Assembly: GCA_013180625.2 (NCBI GenBank)
Contig: SNVD02015012.1
Location: 32,658-96,657, forward strand
DNA: 64,000 nt
Direction of reading: 5' to 3'
DNA from: Boswellia sacra
Taxonomy: Eukaryota; Streptophyta; Magnoliopsida; Sapindales; Burseraceae
In this document: positions 37,081 through 48,351 of the stretch, piece after piece
Layout of the letters: each line of letters starts with the position of its first letter
Position numbering within the stretch: the stretch's first letter is position 1
The notes under the pieces: generated by a model
What the model was told of the DNA's origin: nothing
Databases searched by the model: none
The model's input: the letters and a program-made list of their open reading frames with translations, nothing else
Made by a program: the position numbers and the translations under genes

Positions 37081-38344
37081 AGGTAATAGGTTACTCTTTG
37101 TGTTGGGATAATATGTTTCTGGGTTAGGAATTTGGCCCTTGTCATCAAATCTTGGATCTCATGGCAGAGGCGAGTGCAATCATCAGTCTTGTGGCCAGTC
37201 ACTTGGTGAAATTCATATTTCTCATGGTGCCTCCAATTCCTTTGTAGTGGGTTTGGAAGCCCGCTTGGCTGTAATGGTTACAAGATCCTTTCAGCTCTCA
37301 ATCTTGCAAAGATTTTGATAAGTGGCCTTCCCAAACGACTGAATCTTCTTTGTAGAGCAACTACTTTTACCTCTACTTACTTCATGCTAAGCCTATTAGG
37401 TTGGTGGTACTGCCTTTGACTTCTTTGAGGGTAGCCATGAGTGTTTCTCTTCTGTCTAGACTCCAATTCTTCTATTTATATGCCTGAGTCATACAAATCT
37501 TCAAATGTCTTGATAGAAAAACCTACTAGTCTATCACTAATGAAATCATAGGCTCCATTGATAACCATTCAGACCTAGTCCTTCTCTGTGGGCCTAGTGG
37601 TCATTTTGGCTGCCTTAGCCCTCCAACGAACTAGGTACTCTGAAAAGGTCTCGCTGGGCTTTTGTCTTGTCGTCTCCAAATCCCTCAACGTTACCCCTAG
37701 TTGGGTATTGTGGTGGTACTGTTCCACGAATTGTTGAGAAAGTTCCTCCCAATCTTCTTGGACTCTCTTTGGGAGATCATGATACCGTATCATCTTCTAA
37801 GGATAGCATGAAGTATTTCAAAAAGTGCTTCTCCGTCAAAGGAGTAGTAGCAATGATGGCTGCATACTGTCTTAAATGTGTTTAAGATTCCCCTCTTCAT
37901 TAAACTTAAGCAAGCCTGGTAGATGAAACTTTGGAGGTAACTATTGGTTTCCCATAAGCAAGATGTCATCCAGGTCTTCGACCCTTTTTAGTCCCTTATT
38001 TCTTCGAAAGAGATTGGACTTTTTCCATGTCTTTGGCCAATTGCTTGACTGATTCAGGTCCTTCATGGTTGATCGAGCTCTTCCCCCTATTTCTGCCTTG
38101 GCTATTTCACCATCACCATCACCATCACTATCACCATTACCCTTAGGTGGAGATTGGTTCATGCGGTTTGGCCCATTTCGTAAAGCTTTAATGAGCTGGG
38201 CCACCTTACTATTGGAGCGTGATGATGTCAGCCCTCAGTTGAGCCATTTTAGCATTGTTGTTATTTGGTGTAGTGATCTCGTCAATTGATTCTTCTTGTC
38301 TTGTCAAACGACCACCTCGTCTAACCCTAGCTATGATGGCTACA
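37081..38344 (-). pseudogene. Ogre/Tat gag
   Basis: Minus strand. The capsid core at 37575-37793 reads QEDWEELSQQFVEQYHHNTQ and KPSETFSEYLVRWRAKAAKM, the retrotransposon gag signature. A CCHC-like stretch with KYEFHQVTGHKTDDCTRL is near 37180. The N-terminal part (37941-38344) is low-complexity with a GDSDGDGDGE run. Frame breaks near 37800-37940. Confidence 0.85.
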
Positions 38345-39081
38345 GAACAAAGGTGTTAATGTCATGCATGCATGCATGTGTGCATAATATGATGCATGCT
38401 TATACAAGGGCATAGACATGCTTTCAGCCTTCCAACCTTATTTCTCCCACACACGTGAGGTCGAGTCTCTTTTCCTAGGATTTTAGGCTTTATTCCCAAG
38501 ACATCATCATGGGATGTAGAAATGCGAGATTCTCTCTCCTAATTCTAACATTCATAGGGACGTTGAATTCTTCATGATTATCATAACATGATTTTTGAAA
38601 TGTCATGATAACCCTAACTCATGGCACATATTCCCATTTTTGTTCTTATGGGTTTCTTGACATGTGGCGTTTGTTCATGGTTTCTTAAGGTTTGAGTTGA
38701 TGTTATTCTAATCATGAAAATTTCACATCCTTAGACATGCATTTCACATGGTTTTTGGATATTCATTATATTGAAAATTTCAAGAGTCATCTATATGGGC
38801 TTAAGTCTCCAGGGTCCAACGGTCTAGACTCTTTCGAGCAAGATATTCCCCCTTGGGTCGGTCTTTTTTTATACCAACTTAATGGTATATGCTCAAAGGT
38901 GGTGACACTAACATGAGTTGTCTAGGGGTCGAATGAAGCCAAAGACTTCTCATGCCAATGCCATGCAGCTTGTTTTAGGCAATTCATCCTCATTATATGC
39001 AAAAGTGTAGTGACGCAAGGACTCCTTTTATCAACGCGAGGTATTAGGATTTGGTATTCTCATTAGAATCAACTTGTCTTA
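38345..39081 (-). other. 5' untranslated leader of the Ogre/Tat element
   Basis: Between PBS and gag. No long ORF; a catgcatgcatgcatg run at about 38365-38380. Some Ogre elements have an extra ORF1 here; none is visible. Confidence 0.5.
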
Positions 39082-39099
39082 TCCCTAGTGGAGTCGCCA
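39082..39099 (-). other. Primer-binding site, tRNA-Arg-like
   Basis: Minus-strand TGGCGACTCCACTAGGGA, one base from the 5' LTR at 39101. Ogre elements are known to use a tRNA-Arg PBS of this form. Confidence 0.8.
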
Positions 39100-39100
39100 T

Positions 39101-41006
39101 TGTAAACGGGGCTTTCATCCCACAGAGCGTTTGCAACCACAACACTATGTCAAAGCCTCTTTCAAGACTTAAGGGAGCACAAACGAGTCATGGGCATGTC
39201 TGGAAAGAGTCACCACCCAATTATTCAATTGGGAATGAATGGGGGCAATCTGATCCCTTGCTTTAGGACCTAAACTACTCTTATCCCTTCAGAGATGGGT
39301 TCGGGAAGTTAGATACGAATCTTTTGACCTGCTCGACTGTAAATCCAGCATCCACTTGGGAAATTCTAAATAAGAATATCTCGTGTTGTTGCTTTGTTCA
39401 CTTAAATGGTTCATTTTATGCACACATTCTCATTTTATCTTTATTAAGCATGTTGGGTGATTATTCAATCAAAATAGTTGTATATTCATACAAAGAAAGA
39501 GGGAGGAGAATAGAATACATTTCCGTCATACATGGGGGAAGGGGAGATGATTACAACATTGCTATTCAACAATAATATAATGTTTCATATACTCACATAC
39601 ATTTGAAACTCAATGGATGATGAATTCCTTACCACTATATATGAGTCTATTTAACGTCTATTCAAGCGTCTTACATATCCATAACTAAGGCATACATTTT
39701 TAGTGATGGTCTCTCACCATCAATGTGAATCGACCATCACTTCATGGCGTCATACAATTACACTTCATAATATACAAACATTCATGCATTTCATTAATTA
39801 TAAATCAAACAAAGCCACAATCTAGTGTCATGACATTCCACCCTAGATTTGATAAATTCTATCACGGTATTCTACCTATTGCTATTCTAGCATAATTCAT
39901 ATCAATTTATTAAGAATCATGAAATTTCTAGCCTAATCATGGTTATCATGGCATATTCTAGTCTAATCATGACATATTCTAGCCTAATTCAAACAATTGA
40001 AATCAATCATAACTATTCTAGCTCAAATGAGGCATTCAAGGGCAAAATGGTAATTCTACATATTCTGTTCTATTTTCTAGCATACATCAAAGGAAACATA
40101 TGTTCTCCCTAGCATGACTTTAATCATGTGCTCCTAAGCATGTTTCTAAGCATTCGCGAAGAAATTAAACTCCTATACATGATTCTAGAAAAGGAAAGTT
40201 TGCAGACTTATCTCGACACGATTATCCATCTTGCAAAACAAATTGGGTTAGAATAATTCATAATAACCCTAATCATGCTTCTAAGCATAAAAATAAAGTC
40301 CTAAACATGCTTTGTCTAAACAAGAAAAATAAAAGAGAATGGGAGGGAGGAGATAATTCTGCTCTCAAGATGTACCCTTTCTGGGTTTAGAGCAATAGAA
40401 CGCCTAAAAAATTATATTGGAAAAGACTTCTCAAATTCTCGAGCGTGTCTTCAGAAGGGAGAAAGAGATGATTGTATTTGACAATCGGTATGAATTGCAA
40501 AGTGGAGGGAGTAGGGTTTATATAGGAGAGGGATGCAAACAAAAAAGAAAATTTTCTAAGCAAATTTTCGAAAATAAACCAACAAGGGCCGGACGGCCAT
40601 CTTCAGACAGTCGGGCGGCCATTTGATGGACATCCGACCATTAGCCAATAGCCGGGCAATTGTTTGATGGCCGGCCAGCCAATTCCTTTCGGCCGCTTCC
40701 TTTTTTTATCAGCCTTTGATGTTGTCCCTCTGAACCTTTACTCTTTCGATCGCACATAACTTTTAGAATTCAACTTCAATTTGCTATCCATAAATTTTTA
40801 TAAAAACTAGACATTCGTAGCTTCACAACAGTATATGACTCCTCTCCAGATTCCTCCCAGATTAATTTATGTGTTTTTTCAAAGTCATGTGTCAGTTCCA
40901 AACTCTTCACCCTTCTCTTCTTGACTCTCAAGGGCATTTTAGTCATTTTCTTTACTGGACATTCATATTCATTTCATTCTCGAGCCTCAAAAATCTAGTG
41001 TTTATA
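39101..41006 (-). repeat. 5' LTR of the Ogre/Tat element
   Basis: 1906 bp, partner of 12609-14688. On the minus strand a TATA box CCTATATAAA lies at 40518-40527, with the GTCTGA/GGCCG module upstream (40587-40683). The GTTGT target duplication follows at 41007. Confidence 0.92.
40587..40683 (-). promoter_or_regulatory. GTCTGA/GGCCG promoter module, 5' LTR copy
   Basis: Contains ggccggacggccatcttcag, cagtcgggcggcc and tgatggccggccagcc, about 60 bp upstream of the minus-strand TATA box. One of four such blocks in the element. Confidence 0.6.
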
Positions 41007-41011
41007 GTTGT

Positions 41012-41495
41012 ATGCTTCTTGTAGTTCTTCATGGTAAGTCAAATAGAAAACAGATTTAATATTAGCATCATTAGTCAGCTCATTTGTAACTGATTTAGTT
41101 GTCTCTGTTATGACTCCTTTTCCTTTATTTGATGCAGATGCAATAAATGCAATATAACTACTTGGCTACTCTTGCTCATGTGCACTGCTTTTAGTGTCAT
41201 GGTCACTCTAGGTAGCATTAAAGCCTTTACATTTCTTCTCTAAATTTGTACATTCAGACCTGATATGTCTGGCTCCTGAGCTTTCAAAACATTACGCTTG
41301 TGGCTTCTTCTCTAGTTCCTTATTAAACTTCTTGAAATCAGTTGCATTTTTCTCCACTCTATGGCCTTTAAACTGATTCTTGTTTTTGGAATTGTTTTTC
41401 AGAAATTTCTTAAAGTTTCTCACCATTAAAGCAACATCTTAATAATATAAACTTTTGGCATTTTTTTCATTCTCTTTTGTTTTTGATGATGAGGA
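41012..41495 (-). pseudogene. SIRE gag, middle part with zinc knuckle
   Basis: Minus strand. Reads VRNFKKFLKN and then CFESSGARHIRSECTNLEKK, a copia CCHC knuckle with the first Cys pair altered. It sits between two insertions and is in order with 52009-52687 (upstream) and 11909-12608 (downstream). Confidence 0.78.
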
Positions 41496-43200
41496 TGTTA
41501 TAGGAATCTAATGCCAAATCTAAACACTTCAAGACTGCGGAATAGCCTCTAGGATCAAGATCTTGTGAGTACAGGCTTTAAAATTTTGATTTGCTTTCTC
41601 ACCATTTCAATTCCTAGGTATGTTTGAAAATTGCGTAAACAAGATGTGTGGGCATCTCAAAATCAGTGGACTATGTCTGAAGAGCAGTTATCGATGAACA
41701 ACGCCTCATGAACAGTACACACGTGAATAGTATTTAGTGAACAACATCGTGTGAATACTACTTCATTAATGGTAACTATATGAATAGTAATTGCGTGAAG
41801 AGTATCAGTGTATAGTGGTGGCTTGTTCCTTGTTCACTAGAAAACTATCACAACACTGACCTAATTCATCATTTTATGTCTCTGTTAATCGTTGTCCAAT
41901 TTAGACTATGAACCTAATCCTATTAGGTTTAGTCTAACTAATTTTTTGTGCTCTTAGAACTTAATCTCATTAAGTTTTTAATTGGGCTTTTAACACTTGA
42001 TTAGGTCTAACTCAAATTTCGTGTAGGCTTTTAATTAATCACATTAATTATAAGCCCATTAATCTAATTAATTGAATTGGCCCAAATACTCTATTAATAA
42101 TGAGCCAATTTACTAGTCAAATATATTTAATTTAATACCTGGGCTTTATTTACTAATAAACCCAATTAAATTAAATAATTAATTTCTCAAATGCAATCCT
42201 TATTTAGACAATTTATATCCGCTATCTACGGGACCTTGATGGACACTTTTAATTACAAGCTCCAATAAGTTTGTCCTAGTACCCTATTATCTCGTAACTA
42301 CAATGGGTTCCACCTATTAACTTTGGTTTATTCCACTAGATGTTCAAAGTTGCACTCCTGAATTAAATACTATTTACAGAAAGCTTAATAATTTAATATG
42401 ATTAAATTATTTCTTTAAGCCATATCCATTGAGCATCAGGTTTACATAACTACCGTTCATGGAATATCAATAATTGGAGTTAGGTATGAGTTACCGTGTC
42501 ACGCTTTCAATTACATCTTGAGCCCTTGATACCAGTTTTATACCATTTAAATGAGTTGAGATTTATTAAAATAAGTCTTAGTTTAATCAACAGCTTTCAT
42601 TAAATACTTAGCCAAGATTTTCTCAAATAAAACCTTGTAAAACCACCAAGGTGGTATTCTGTAATCCTTTTGGAGTCATGAATTCCATCACTATGGCATA
42701 GTTTCTATTAGTATACAGATCCTACAATCTCAACTAGCCAAGGTATTCATTTACTCTTTTAGATCTCACTTTTTATTCTAGTCAACCATAGCCTGTATAC
42801 TAGAGGTACACTACCCACTCAAGATTAAGGTAGGAATGCCTTTAGTGCTCAGAAGTAGAAATTCATATTCAGTTATGGTATTTCTACAAAATGGTTAATT
42901 TTTATGAGGTCCATGTCAATGCATTAATAATGCACAAGTGTCTTTGTCCTAAAGTCTCCACTTCAAATGGTTAGAGACTTACCATTTTCCTATTGAAGAC
43001 AAATGACACAACAACCTTGTCCAAGTAAAGTGCCCAGCTTTAATAGGTCATGAATTAGTTTTTTGAGCTATGACAAAGTTCTATGTCTCAGATATATCTC
43101 TATATATATAGAAAATTTGTAAATATACAAGCTCTAGAACCTTTAGTCATTGATACTGACACACTTAGGTAATTTATAAATAATAACTTTTATTCATTTA

Positions 43201-44609
43201 TGATAGGTGTTTATTTATGTATCATTTTCATATCAATTCATCTATGTTTCTTTGCTATAATCCTTGGTATTTTTATGCTTTTGTGTGGTTTTGATGTTTG
43301 TAGGAGTTTTGGAGGAACTTACACCAAAGTGAAGTAAAACCCTTCATTTTCACCTCTGCTAGTCAACCATCTTCTCGGATTTAATTGTATTGATATACAA
43401 TGAACCGGATAACATGTTATATACCGTTGGAAAGCTCTCGAAGTCTATTTTCTAGAGAAATTTATGGTTCATAAATCCATTCAGTGTACCGAAAGTTATA
43501 ATCAAAACAGTGTAAGAAGTGTAGAAATGTAATTCCCAAATAACTATAGCATGTATAATACGGGACACTATAGCAGGTTACTGTAGCAAAGTATATAAAC
43601 ACATTTTAGGGTTTAATTTGAAGAACTTGAAGAGGGGAGAACGTGTTAGAGGCTGCATCTTTGGATTTCTCTCATCTCTTGGAGTTCTTGAAGGAGATTG
43701 AAGGCTTGGAAAGAGGAAGAACTACAAATCCTAAGAGATTTCATCAGATTTGCTAAATTTATCATTTCCCTTTCATCTTTTGAAATTTTTATGTATTGTA
43801 TTGTATTTAAGACGTTTTTGAACATGTGTAACTAAATCTGAATTGGTTGAGGGTGATTTCAAAGCCCTTGATATGGTTTTTGTGAGTTGATTGTGCAAGA
43901 AGTTGTTATCCAATTCTCTAATTGAAGTTGCTTGTATTTTCCCATATCTAATGCTTATAATTGCTTGCTGATTGTATTTGGAATGGCCAACTGAATATAA
44001 TCTGGTTGTTGTCTATTGCTAGACTAGAAATCTTGATCCGTAATTGTCTTGAATTTCTAATCCTTAGTAGCAAAATTGTGATCAGAGATTGCAATTGGAG
44101 AATACAACCTAAGTTAAATAATCCGAGCTTGTGTGTTTATTGCTTAGATCAACCTATCTTTCTTATCGTAATGCATCCATTGAATTAAATTTAGAGAGCT
44201 TGTTCTAGGTTGTTTAATGGATAGAGATTAAATAAAGAGCCTGTTTTATTTAACAACAAAGTAAGGAAAGATTGGGATAACAGAGCTTGTTGTTATCTAC
44301 GGTTGATAATTTCAATGGTGTAATTGGATGACAATTCTATGATTAATTAGCAAACCCATATCTTGTGGCAAAGAAGGATCCCTTAACCAGGTTTCTTTCA
44401 TTGATTTTTCACTCCATTTTACTTTGTGTTGTGTTATTGTGCATTTACATTAATATTTCATTTAGTTAATCCATCAACAAAACCCCCCATTTATTCTGTT
44501 GTTGCTTTTGAATAACAAATTCAATTAGAATCAATCCTCGTGGGAACGATATCTACTTATCACTTTATTACTTGTGCGACTAGTATACTTGCTAGTTTCG
44601 AACGCATCA
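43201..44609 (+). repeat. 5' LTR of Athila-type element 2
   Basis: 1409 bp. TATA box TATATAA at 43592-43598. Matches 50643-51943 with only scattered differences plus one ~14-bp indel (near 43540). Confidence 0.92.
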
Positions 44610-44614
44610 AGTTT

Positions 44615-44632
44615 TGGCGCCGTTGCCGGGGA
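44615..44632 (+). other. Primer-binding site, tRNA-Asp
   Basis: TGGCGCCGTTGCCGGGGA, the standard Athila PBS, five bases after the LTR. Confidence 0.9.
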
Positions 44633-44719
44633 TTGATTTTCTAATCGATTTGTTATTTTGTTTTCATTGTTGATTCGTATTTTTTTTTTTTCTTTTCTGA
44701 TTGTTTGTGTTTAGACGAC

Positions 44720-46669
44720 ATGGCAGTAAACTTCCAACAATTCAGTAGTCGATTTGAGCCACAACTACATTGGAGAGTAAATGAGGTAAGCACTCCGAAC
44801 ATTGAACAACAACTTTCTGAGCTAACCTCTCTTGTGGAAAACATGGCTGTAGGACATATGCAGAAACCTTATGCATGTGGGGTATATTCTACCATGGAGC
44901 ATTCAATGGACATGTATCCAACTTTACAAGAAGAAGATATGGAACAAGTCAATGCCATGGGTGGATTTTCAGGACAATCAAGGCAATGGTATGATCCCTT
45001 CTCTAATACTTATAATGCCGGATGGATAGATCACTCCAATTTTAGTTATGGGAATCATCAACCAACCACCCCAAATGGCATACCAAATTGGCCACAAGGT
45101 TTTAATCAACCTAGAGTGCAGCAACTATTTCAAATGCAACCACCACCAATGCCACAACCAGCTCCAGAAAACTCAGGTATGTCACTCCAGGATATTGTTA
45201 ATGCACTTGCCACTAACACAATGCAATTCCAGCAGGAAACTGGGGCAAGTATCCAAAACCTGGCAAATCAAATGGGACAATTGGCTACTAGCATGAGCAA
45301 ATTCGAGGGCCAAGACTCAGAAAAATTATCTTCTCAAACGGTGATCAATCCAAGCGAGACTGCTAGTGCGATAACTTTGCGAAATGGAGAGCAATTAGAT
45401 GTCTTACTGGGAAAATCACAAACTGATGAAGGAAATGACACCCCATTCACCATGAACAAAACATTGACTTCTCAGGTAAATCCTATAACTCCCATTCCTT
45501 TATATGTTACTCCTCCACCTTTTCCTAGCAAATTGGCAAAATTGAAGAAGGAGGAACAAGAACAAGAAATCCTGAAAACTTCTCACAAAATCGAGGTAAA
45601 TATACCACTTTTAGATTCTATCGAGCAAGTACCTCATTATACAAAACGTCTCAAGGAGTTATGCACCAACAAGAGAAATTTAAAAGGTAATGAGAAAGTA
45701 AGTATGGGGGAAAATGTTTCAACTGTACCACAAAGAAAAATTCCTCCGAAATGCAATGATCCAGGTACGGTCACCATTCCATGCACCATTGGTAAAACCA
45801 AGTTTGAAAGAGCTATGTTAGATTTAGGAGCATCTATTAATGTCATGCCATTTATTTATGCTTCTTTAAATCTTGGACCTTTTGCGAAAACTGGTATTAC
45901 CATTCAGTTTGCTGATCATTTTAATGCATATCCCAAAAGAGTTGTGGAAGATGTGCTTGTGCAGGTGAATCAATTGGTTTTCCCAGCAGACTTCTATGTC
46001 CTTAAAATAGAGGATGAGACATCTCCTAATCCAACTCCGATTCTTTTAGGGAGACCATTCTCGAAAACTGTTAGAACCAAGATTGATGTTCATGATGGCA
46101 CTCTCATCATAGAGTTTGATGGCAAGGTGATATGTTTCAATATTTTTGAAGCAATGAGGTACTCTAGTGACTTACATTCTGTTTTTGCAGTTAACGTTGT
46201 TGATTTTTTGTCACAACAATATTTTGAGTTAACTCGCAAGAATGGATTGGATGTAGCTATTAGTGAGCATATGGGGACAGAAAATTTCAATGAGTTAGGA
46301 ATTTTGATACAAGTGTCCAAAGAAATGGAGGAAGCTGTGACAAGCTTAGATGAGACCATAGCAATAACCACAAATAGGTATGATGTTTCGTACATTCAAT
46401 TTACTTTATCTAATGAGAAACTTCTTCCTTCTGTGACGAAAGCCAATACCTTGGAGCTCAAGTCACTGCCAGATCATTTGAATCATGGATTCTTGGGTGA
46501 GAATGATACTTTGCCAGTTACAATGGAAATGGGCCTTGCACGAATACAAGAAGAGAAACTCGTCCGAATACTTATAGATCACAAAATAGCTATTGGGTGG
46601 ACATTTGACATCCAAGGCCCATATGCATGGACCGGCCGTATGGTTGGAAAAAGGATCCAAGCCCACTAG
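44720..46669 (+). CDS. Gag C-terminal half fused to aspartic protease (Athila-type element 2)
   Basis: 649 aa open frame from the ATG at 44720 (MAVNFQQFSSRFEP); the frame opens earlier, but only at a TTG. The capsid core of gag is missing. What remains is a Gln/Pro/Asn-rich stretch (residues about 85-210, with RQWYDPFSNTYNAGWIDHSN, normal in Athila gag C-termini), then ITLRNGEQ, a Lys/Glu-rich linker, and an aspartic protease with LDLGASINVMPF near residue 380. The end (LKSLPDHLNHGFLGENDTLP, HKIAIGWTF) is the PR-RT linker, cut off where RT should begin. The frame is intact, so protein could be made, but polymerase activity is absent. Confidence 0.8.
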   Translation: MAVNFQQFSSRFEPQLHWRVNEVSTPNIEQQLSELTSLVENMAVGHMQKPYACGVYSTMEHSMDMYPTLQEEDMEQVNAMGGFSGQSRQWYDPFSNTYNAGWIDHSNFSYGNHQPTTPNGIPNWPQGFNQPRVQQLFQMQPPPMPQPAPENSGMSLQDIVNALATNTMQFQQETGASIQNLANQMGQLATSMSKFEGQDSEKLSSQTVINPSETASAITLRNGEQLDVLLGKSQTDEGNDTPFTMNKTLTSQVNPITPIPLYVTPPPFPSKLAKLKKEEQEQEILKTSHKIEVNIPLLDSIEQVPHYTKRLKELCTNKRNLKGNEKVSMGENVSTVPQRKIPPKCNDPGTVTIPCTIGKTKFERAMLDLGASINVMPFIYASLNLGPFAKTGITIQFADHFNAYPKRVVEDVLVQVNQLVFPADFYVLKIEDETSPNPTPILLGRPFSKTVRTKIDVHDGTLIIEFDGKVICFNIFEAMRYSSDLHSVFAVNVVDFLSQQYFELTRKNGLDVAISEHMGTENFNELGILIQVSKEMEEAVTSLDETIAITTNRYDVSYIQFTLSNEKLLPSVTKANTLELKSLPDHLNHGFLGENDTLPVTMEMGLARIQEEKLVRILIDHKIAIGWTFDIQGPYAWTGRMVGKRIQAH

Positions 46670-47180
46670 AGAAGCACAACAGAGATTGGATCCTCCCATG
46701 ATGGAACCAACGTTGGGCTGAGGACGTTAAACCAAGCGCTTATTGGGAGGCAACCCAATGTTTTTGAAAAATAAATAAAAGAAAAGAAAAGAAAAATAAA
46801 TAAGGTAATAATGATCGATTTTTGTATCTCGAGGAGATTCCTTTCGTAGGCCATCAAATTGATCAGGTTTTATCTCTCTTTGCCATCTATCTTATTTGTT
46901 TATATATATATATATATATATATATTTTACTTGTTTTTTACTTTTGTTTGCTTTCGTGTTGTTATCTCTTTTATGTGTCTTTAGTTTCTTTTCTGCTCTT
47001 TTCTTTTCGTTTCTTTTGTTTAATTTGATTATTTCGTACTTTGTACTCATTTGTGCAACAGCTTGAGGAAACACCTAAACAAGAATTGAAGCCATTGCTT
47101 GAAGGTTTGAAGCGTGCATATCTTGGAGAAGAATAGACTCAAACGAATTACTGGTAATCTCTTTCCTTTTCTCCTCTTCA
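46670..47180 (+). other. Deletion junction and spacer in element 2
   Basis: After the ORF, 'gaggacgttaaaccaagcgc' and 'ttattgggaggcaacccaat' (46720-46762) match the conserved block that normally follows integrase in Athila elements, so pol was deleted at about 46700. A (TA)n run lies at 46903-46925. A second PR-RT linker relic (ELKPLLEGLKRAYLGEE) occurs at 47080-47136, ending in TAG. The patchwork suggests recombination between related elements. Confidence 0.7.
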
Positions 47181-47735
47181 ATGGATGCCGATATCTTTTT
47201 GTCGAACCTTCGTAAATATTTCCCTTCACTTCCTCAAAATGCTGTGTTTAAAATTTATAAAGTACGGATGACTAGACTTTGGGCATTGATGCTCTTAAAT
47301 GTGCCTGCTGATATCCGATGGCTTATCGAAGCCAAGGTGAGATTGTCCAGTGAACCGAACATTAATCTCGCAAAATACATGCCTGCTCTAGGAAAGAGCT
47401 ACTACGCCAAGAGGCGAAGAGCAAAAAGGTTACAAGTATATTATAAATGTGCTAGATGGAATTGTAACCAGACTTGTCGTTCATTAGGTTTTGTGTCTAG
47501 GAACAGAGAAGATAAACTTTCATTTATTAAGAATGGTTTGAGTAATGAGTCGCTGGATAATGTTTTGTTAACTCTCGAGTCTCTTTCTTGTGGACTTGTT
47601 CAGCGTGAATTGCTTAATCTATGGACACAATTTCGTGATGAATTGCAGTGTTATAGTCTAGGGAATCTGACTAAAAACGACCCTGTTTACCAGTTTATAA
47701 GAAAACTGGATGGAAAGCAAATCCCCGACTCATAG
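47181..47735 (+). CDS. Cys-rich basic protein, resembles carla-type viral nucleic-acid-binding silencing suppressors
   Basis: 184 aa, intact, ATG at 47181. Residues about 52-60 read PADIRWLIE. Residues about 70-105 hold GKSYYAKRRRAKRL, a strongly basic likely nuclear-localising stretch, then a Cys cluster YKCARWNCNQTC, and further on NREDKLSFIKNG. The layout (short helical N-terminus, S-Y-A-basic run, Cys cluster, then a FI-x-x-G element) recalls the cysteine-rich nucleic-acid-binding proteins of carlaviruses, which bind RNA and suppress silencing (PF01623 as recalled). One cluster Cys is Tyr here but Cys in the older copy at 25068. It lies where Athila elements carry an env-like ORF, upstream of LOG. 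Homology is judged by eye; origin could be viral or an unknown plant zinc-finger protein. Confidence 0.7.
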   Translation: MDADIFLSNLRKYFPSLPQNAVFKIYKVRMTRLWALMLLNVPADIRWLIEAKVRLSSEPNINLAKYMPALGKSYYAKRRRAKRLQVYYKCARWNCNQTCRSLGFVSRNREDKLSFIKNGLSNESLDNVLLTLESLSCGLVQRELLNLWTQFRDELQCYSLGNLTKNDPVYQFIRKLDGKQIPDS

Positions 47736-47961
47736 AAAGCGTTTCAGCCGTTACTGGACGTAAAACCAGAGGAAGATGTGAGCCACAATCACAACTACTT
47801 GTATATTTGAATGGGTGTTGTTATTGTCAATTTTTTTTTCTTGTTTCGTTTGATCTGATTATCAATGTTGTTTTTGTGTTGTTGTTGTTTGTTGATTTTT
47901 GTTTGTTTTAATTTCAAGTTTTCTTTTTGACAAACCATATGACTACCCCATGATATAAGCA
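47736..47961 (+). other. Conserved segment after the Cys-rich ORF stop
   Basis: After TAG the same frame stays open for 24 codons (KAFQPLLDVKPEEDVSHNHN, then YLYI). The old element has its stop (TAA) at the same codon and an alike continuation. Most base differences change amino acids, so protein-level selection is not shown. The remainder is T-rich and non-coding. Confidence 0.5.
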
Positions 47962-48215
47962 CACGTGGAAGACAAGTGTGGAGGTTTTGTCACCCTCCGC
48001 CGAAAGTATATCTTTACTTTTCATGCTTCACGTGGGAGACAAGTGTGGCGGTTTTTTTCAAACCCCACCGAAAGTTTATCTCCATTTTTCATGCTCACGT
48101 GGGCGACAAGTGTGGAGGTTTTGTCAAACCCCACCGAAAGCATATCTATTTTTTCAAATCTTAGGGCGATAAATCTGCATCGAGCAACTCCCACCGAAAT
48201 TATGTCCCCATGTGT
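47962..48215 (+). repeat. 67-bp tandem repeats with G-boxes upstream of LOG
   Basis: Three units start CACGTGG at 47962, 48029 and 48096 (exact 67-bp period) and continue 'gacaagtgtggaggtttt' and 'ccccaccgaaagt'. A fourth, degraded unit runs from 48163. CACGTG is the plant G-box, bound by bZIP/bHLH factors. The array ends about 140-190 bp before the LOG start codon. It is absent from the old element, so it was gained in this lineage. Open frames across it are by-products of the 67-bp periodicity. Confidence 0.8.
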
Positions 48216-48351
48216 CAAATTTGAGAGTTTTACGTGTGTATATATCCATGCTGCATATTTTGAAATGTCATTTTATAACCTATCTTGCACTTGAATCGCA
48301 TAATACCTAACGTACATCATTGTCTTGCACAAGTTTAGAGCACTTTTAGAA

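Larger units (their letters stand above)
12609..41006 (-). mobile_element. Ogre/Tat-type Ty3/gypsy retrotransposon with antisense genes
   Basis: About 28.4 kb as it stands, or about 17.3 kb without the nested Athila element. LTRs at 12609-14688 and 39101-41006 start TGTAAAC and end GTTTATA. It is flanked by a perfect GTTGT target duplication (12604-12608 and 41007-41011). Minus-strand order: PBS, gag, PR, RT, RNase H, a second RNase H, INT, then long sequence with plus-strand genes. The second RNase H, the tRNA-Arg-like PBS, the size and the antisense plant-mobile-domain ORF are known marks of the Tat/Ogre clade. LTR divergence and stops show an old, dead copy. Confidence 0.92.

Noticed and set aside
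47965..48294. Open frames of 60-110 codons across the G-box repeats as a protein
   Set aside because: They arise from the 67-bp repeat in several frames at once and have no match in the older element.
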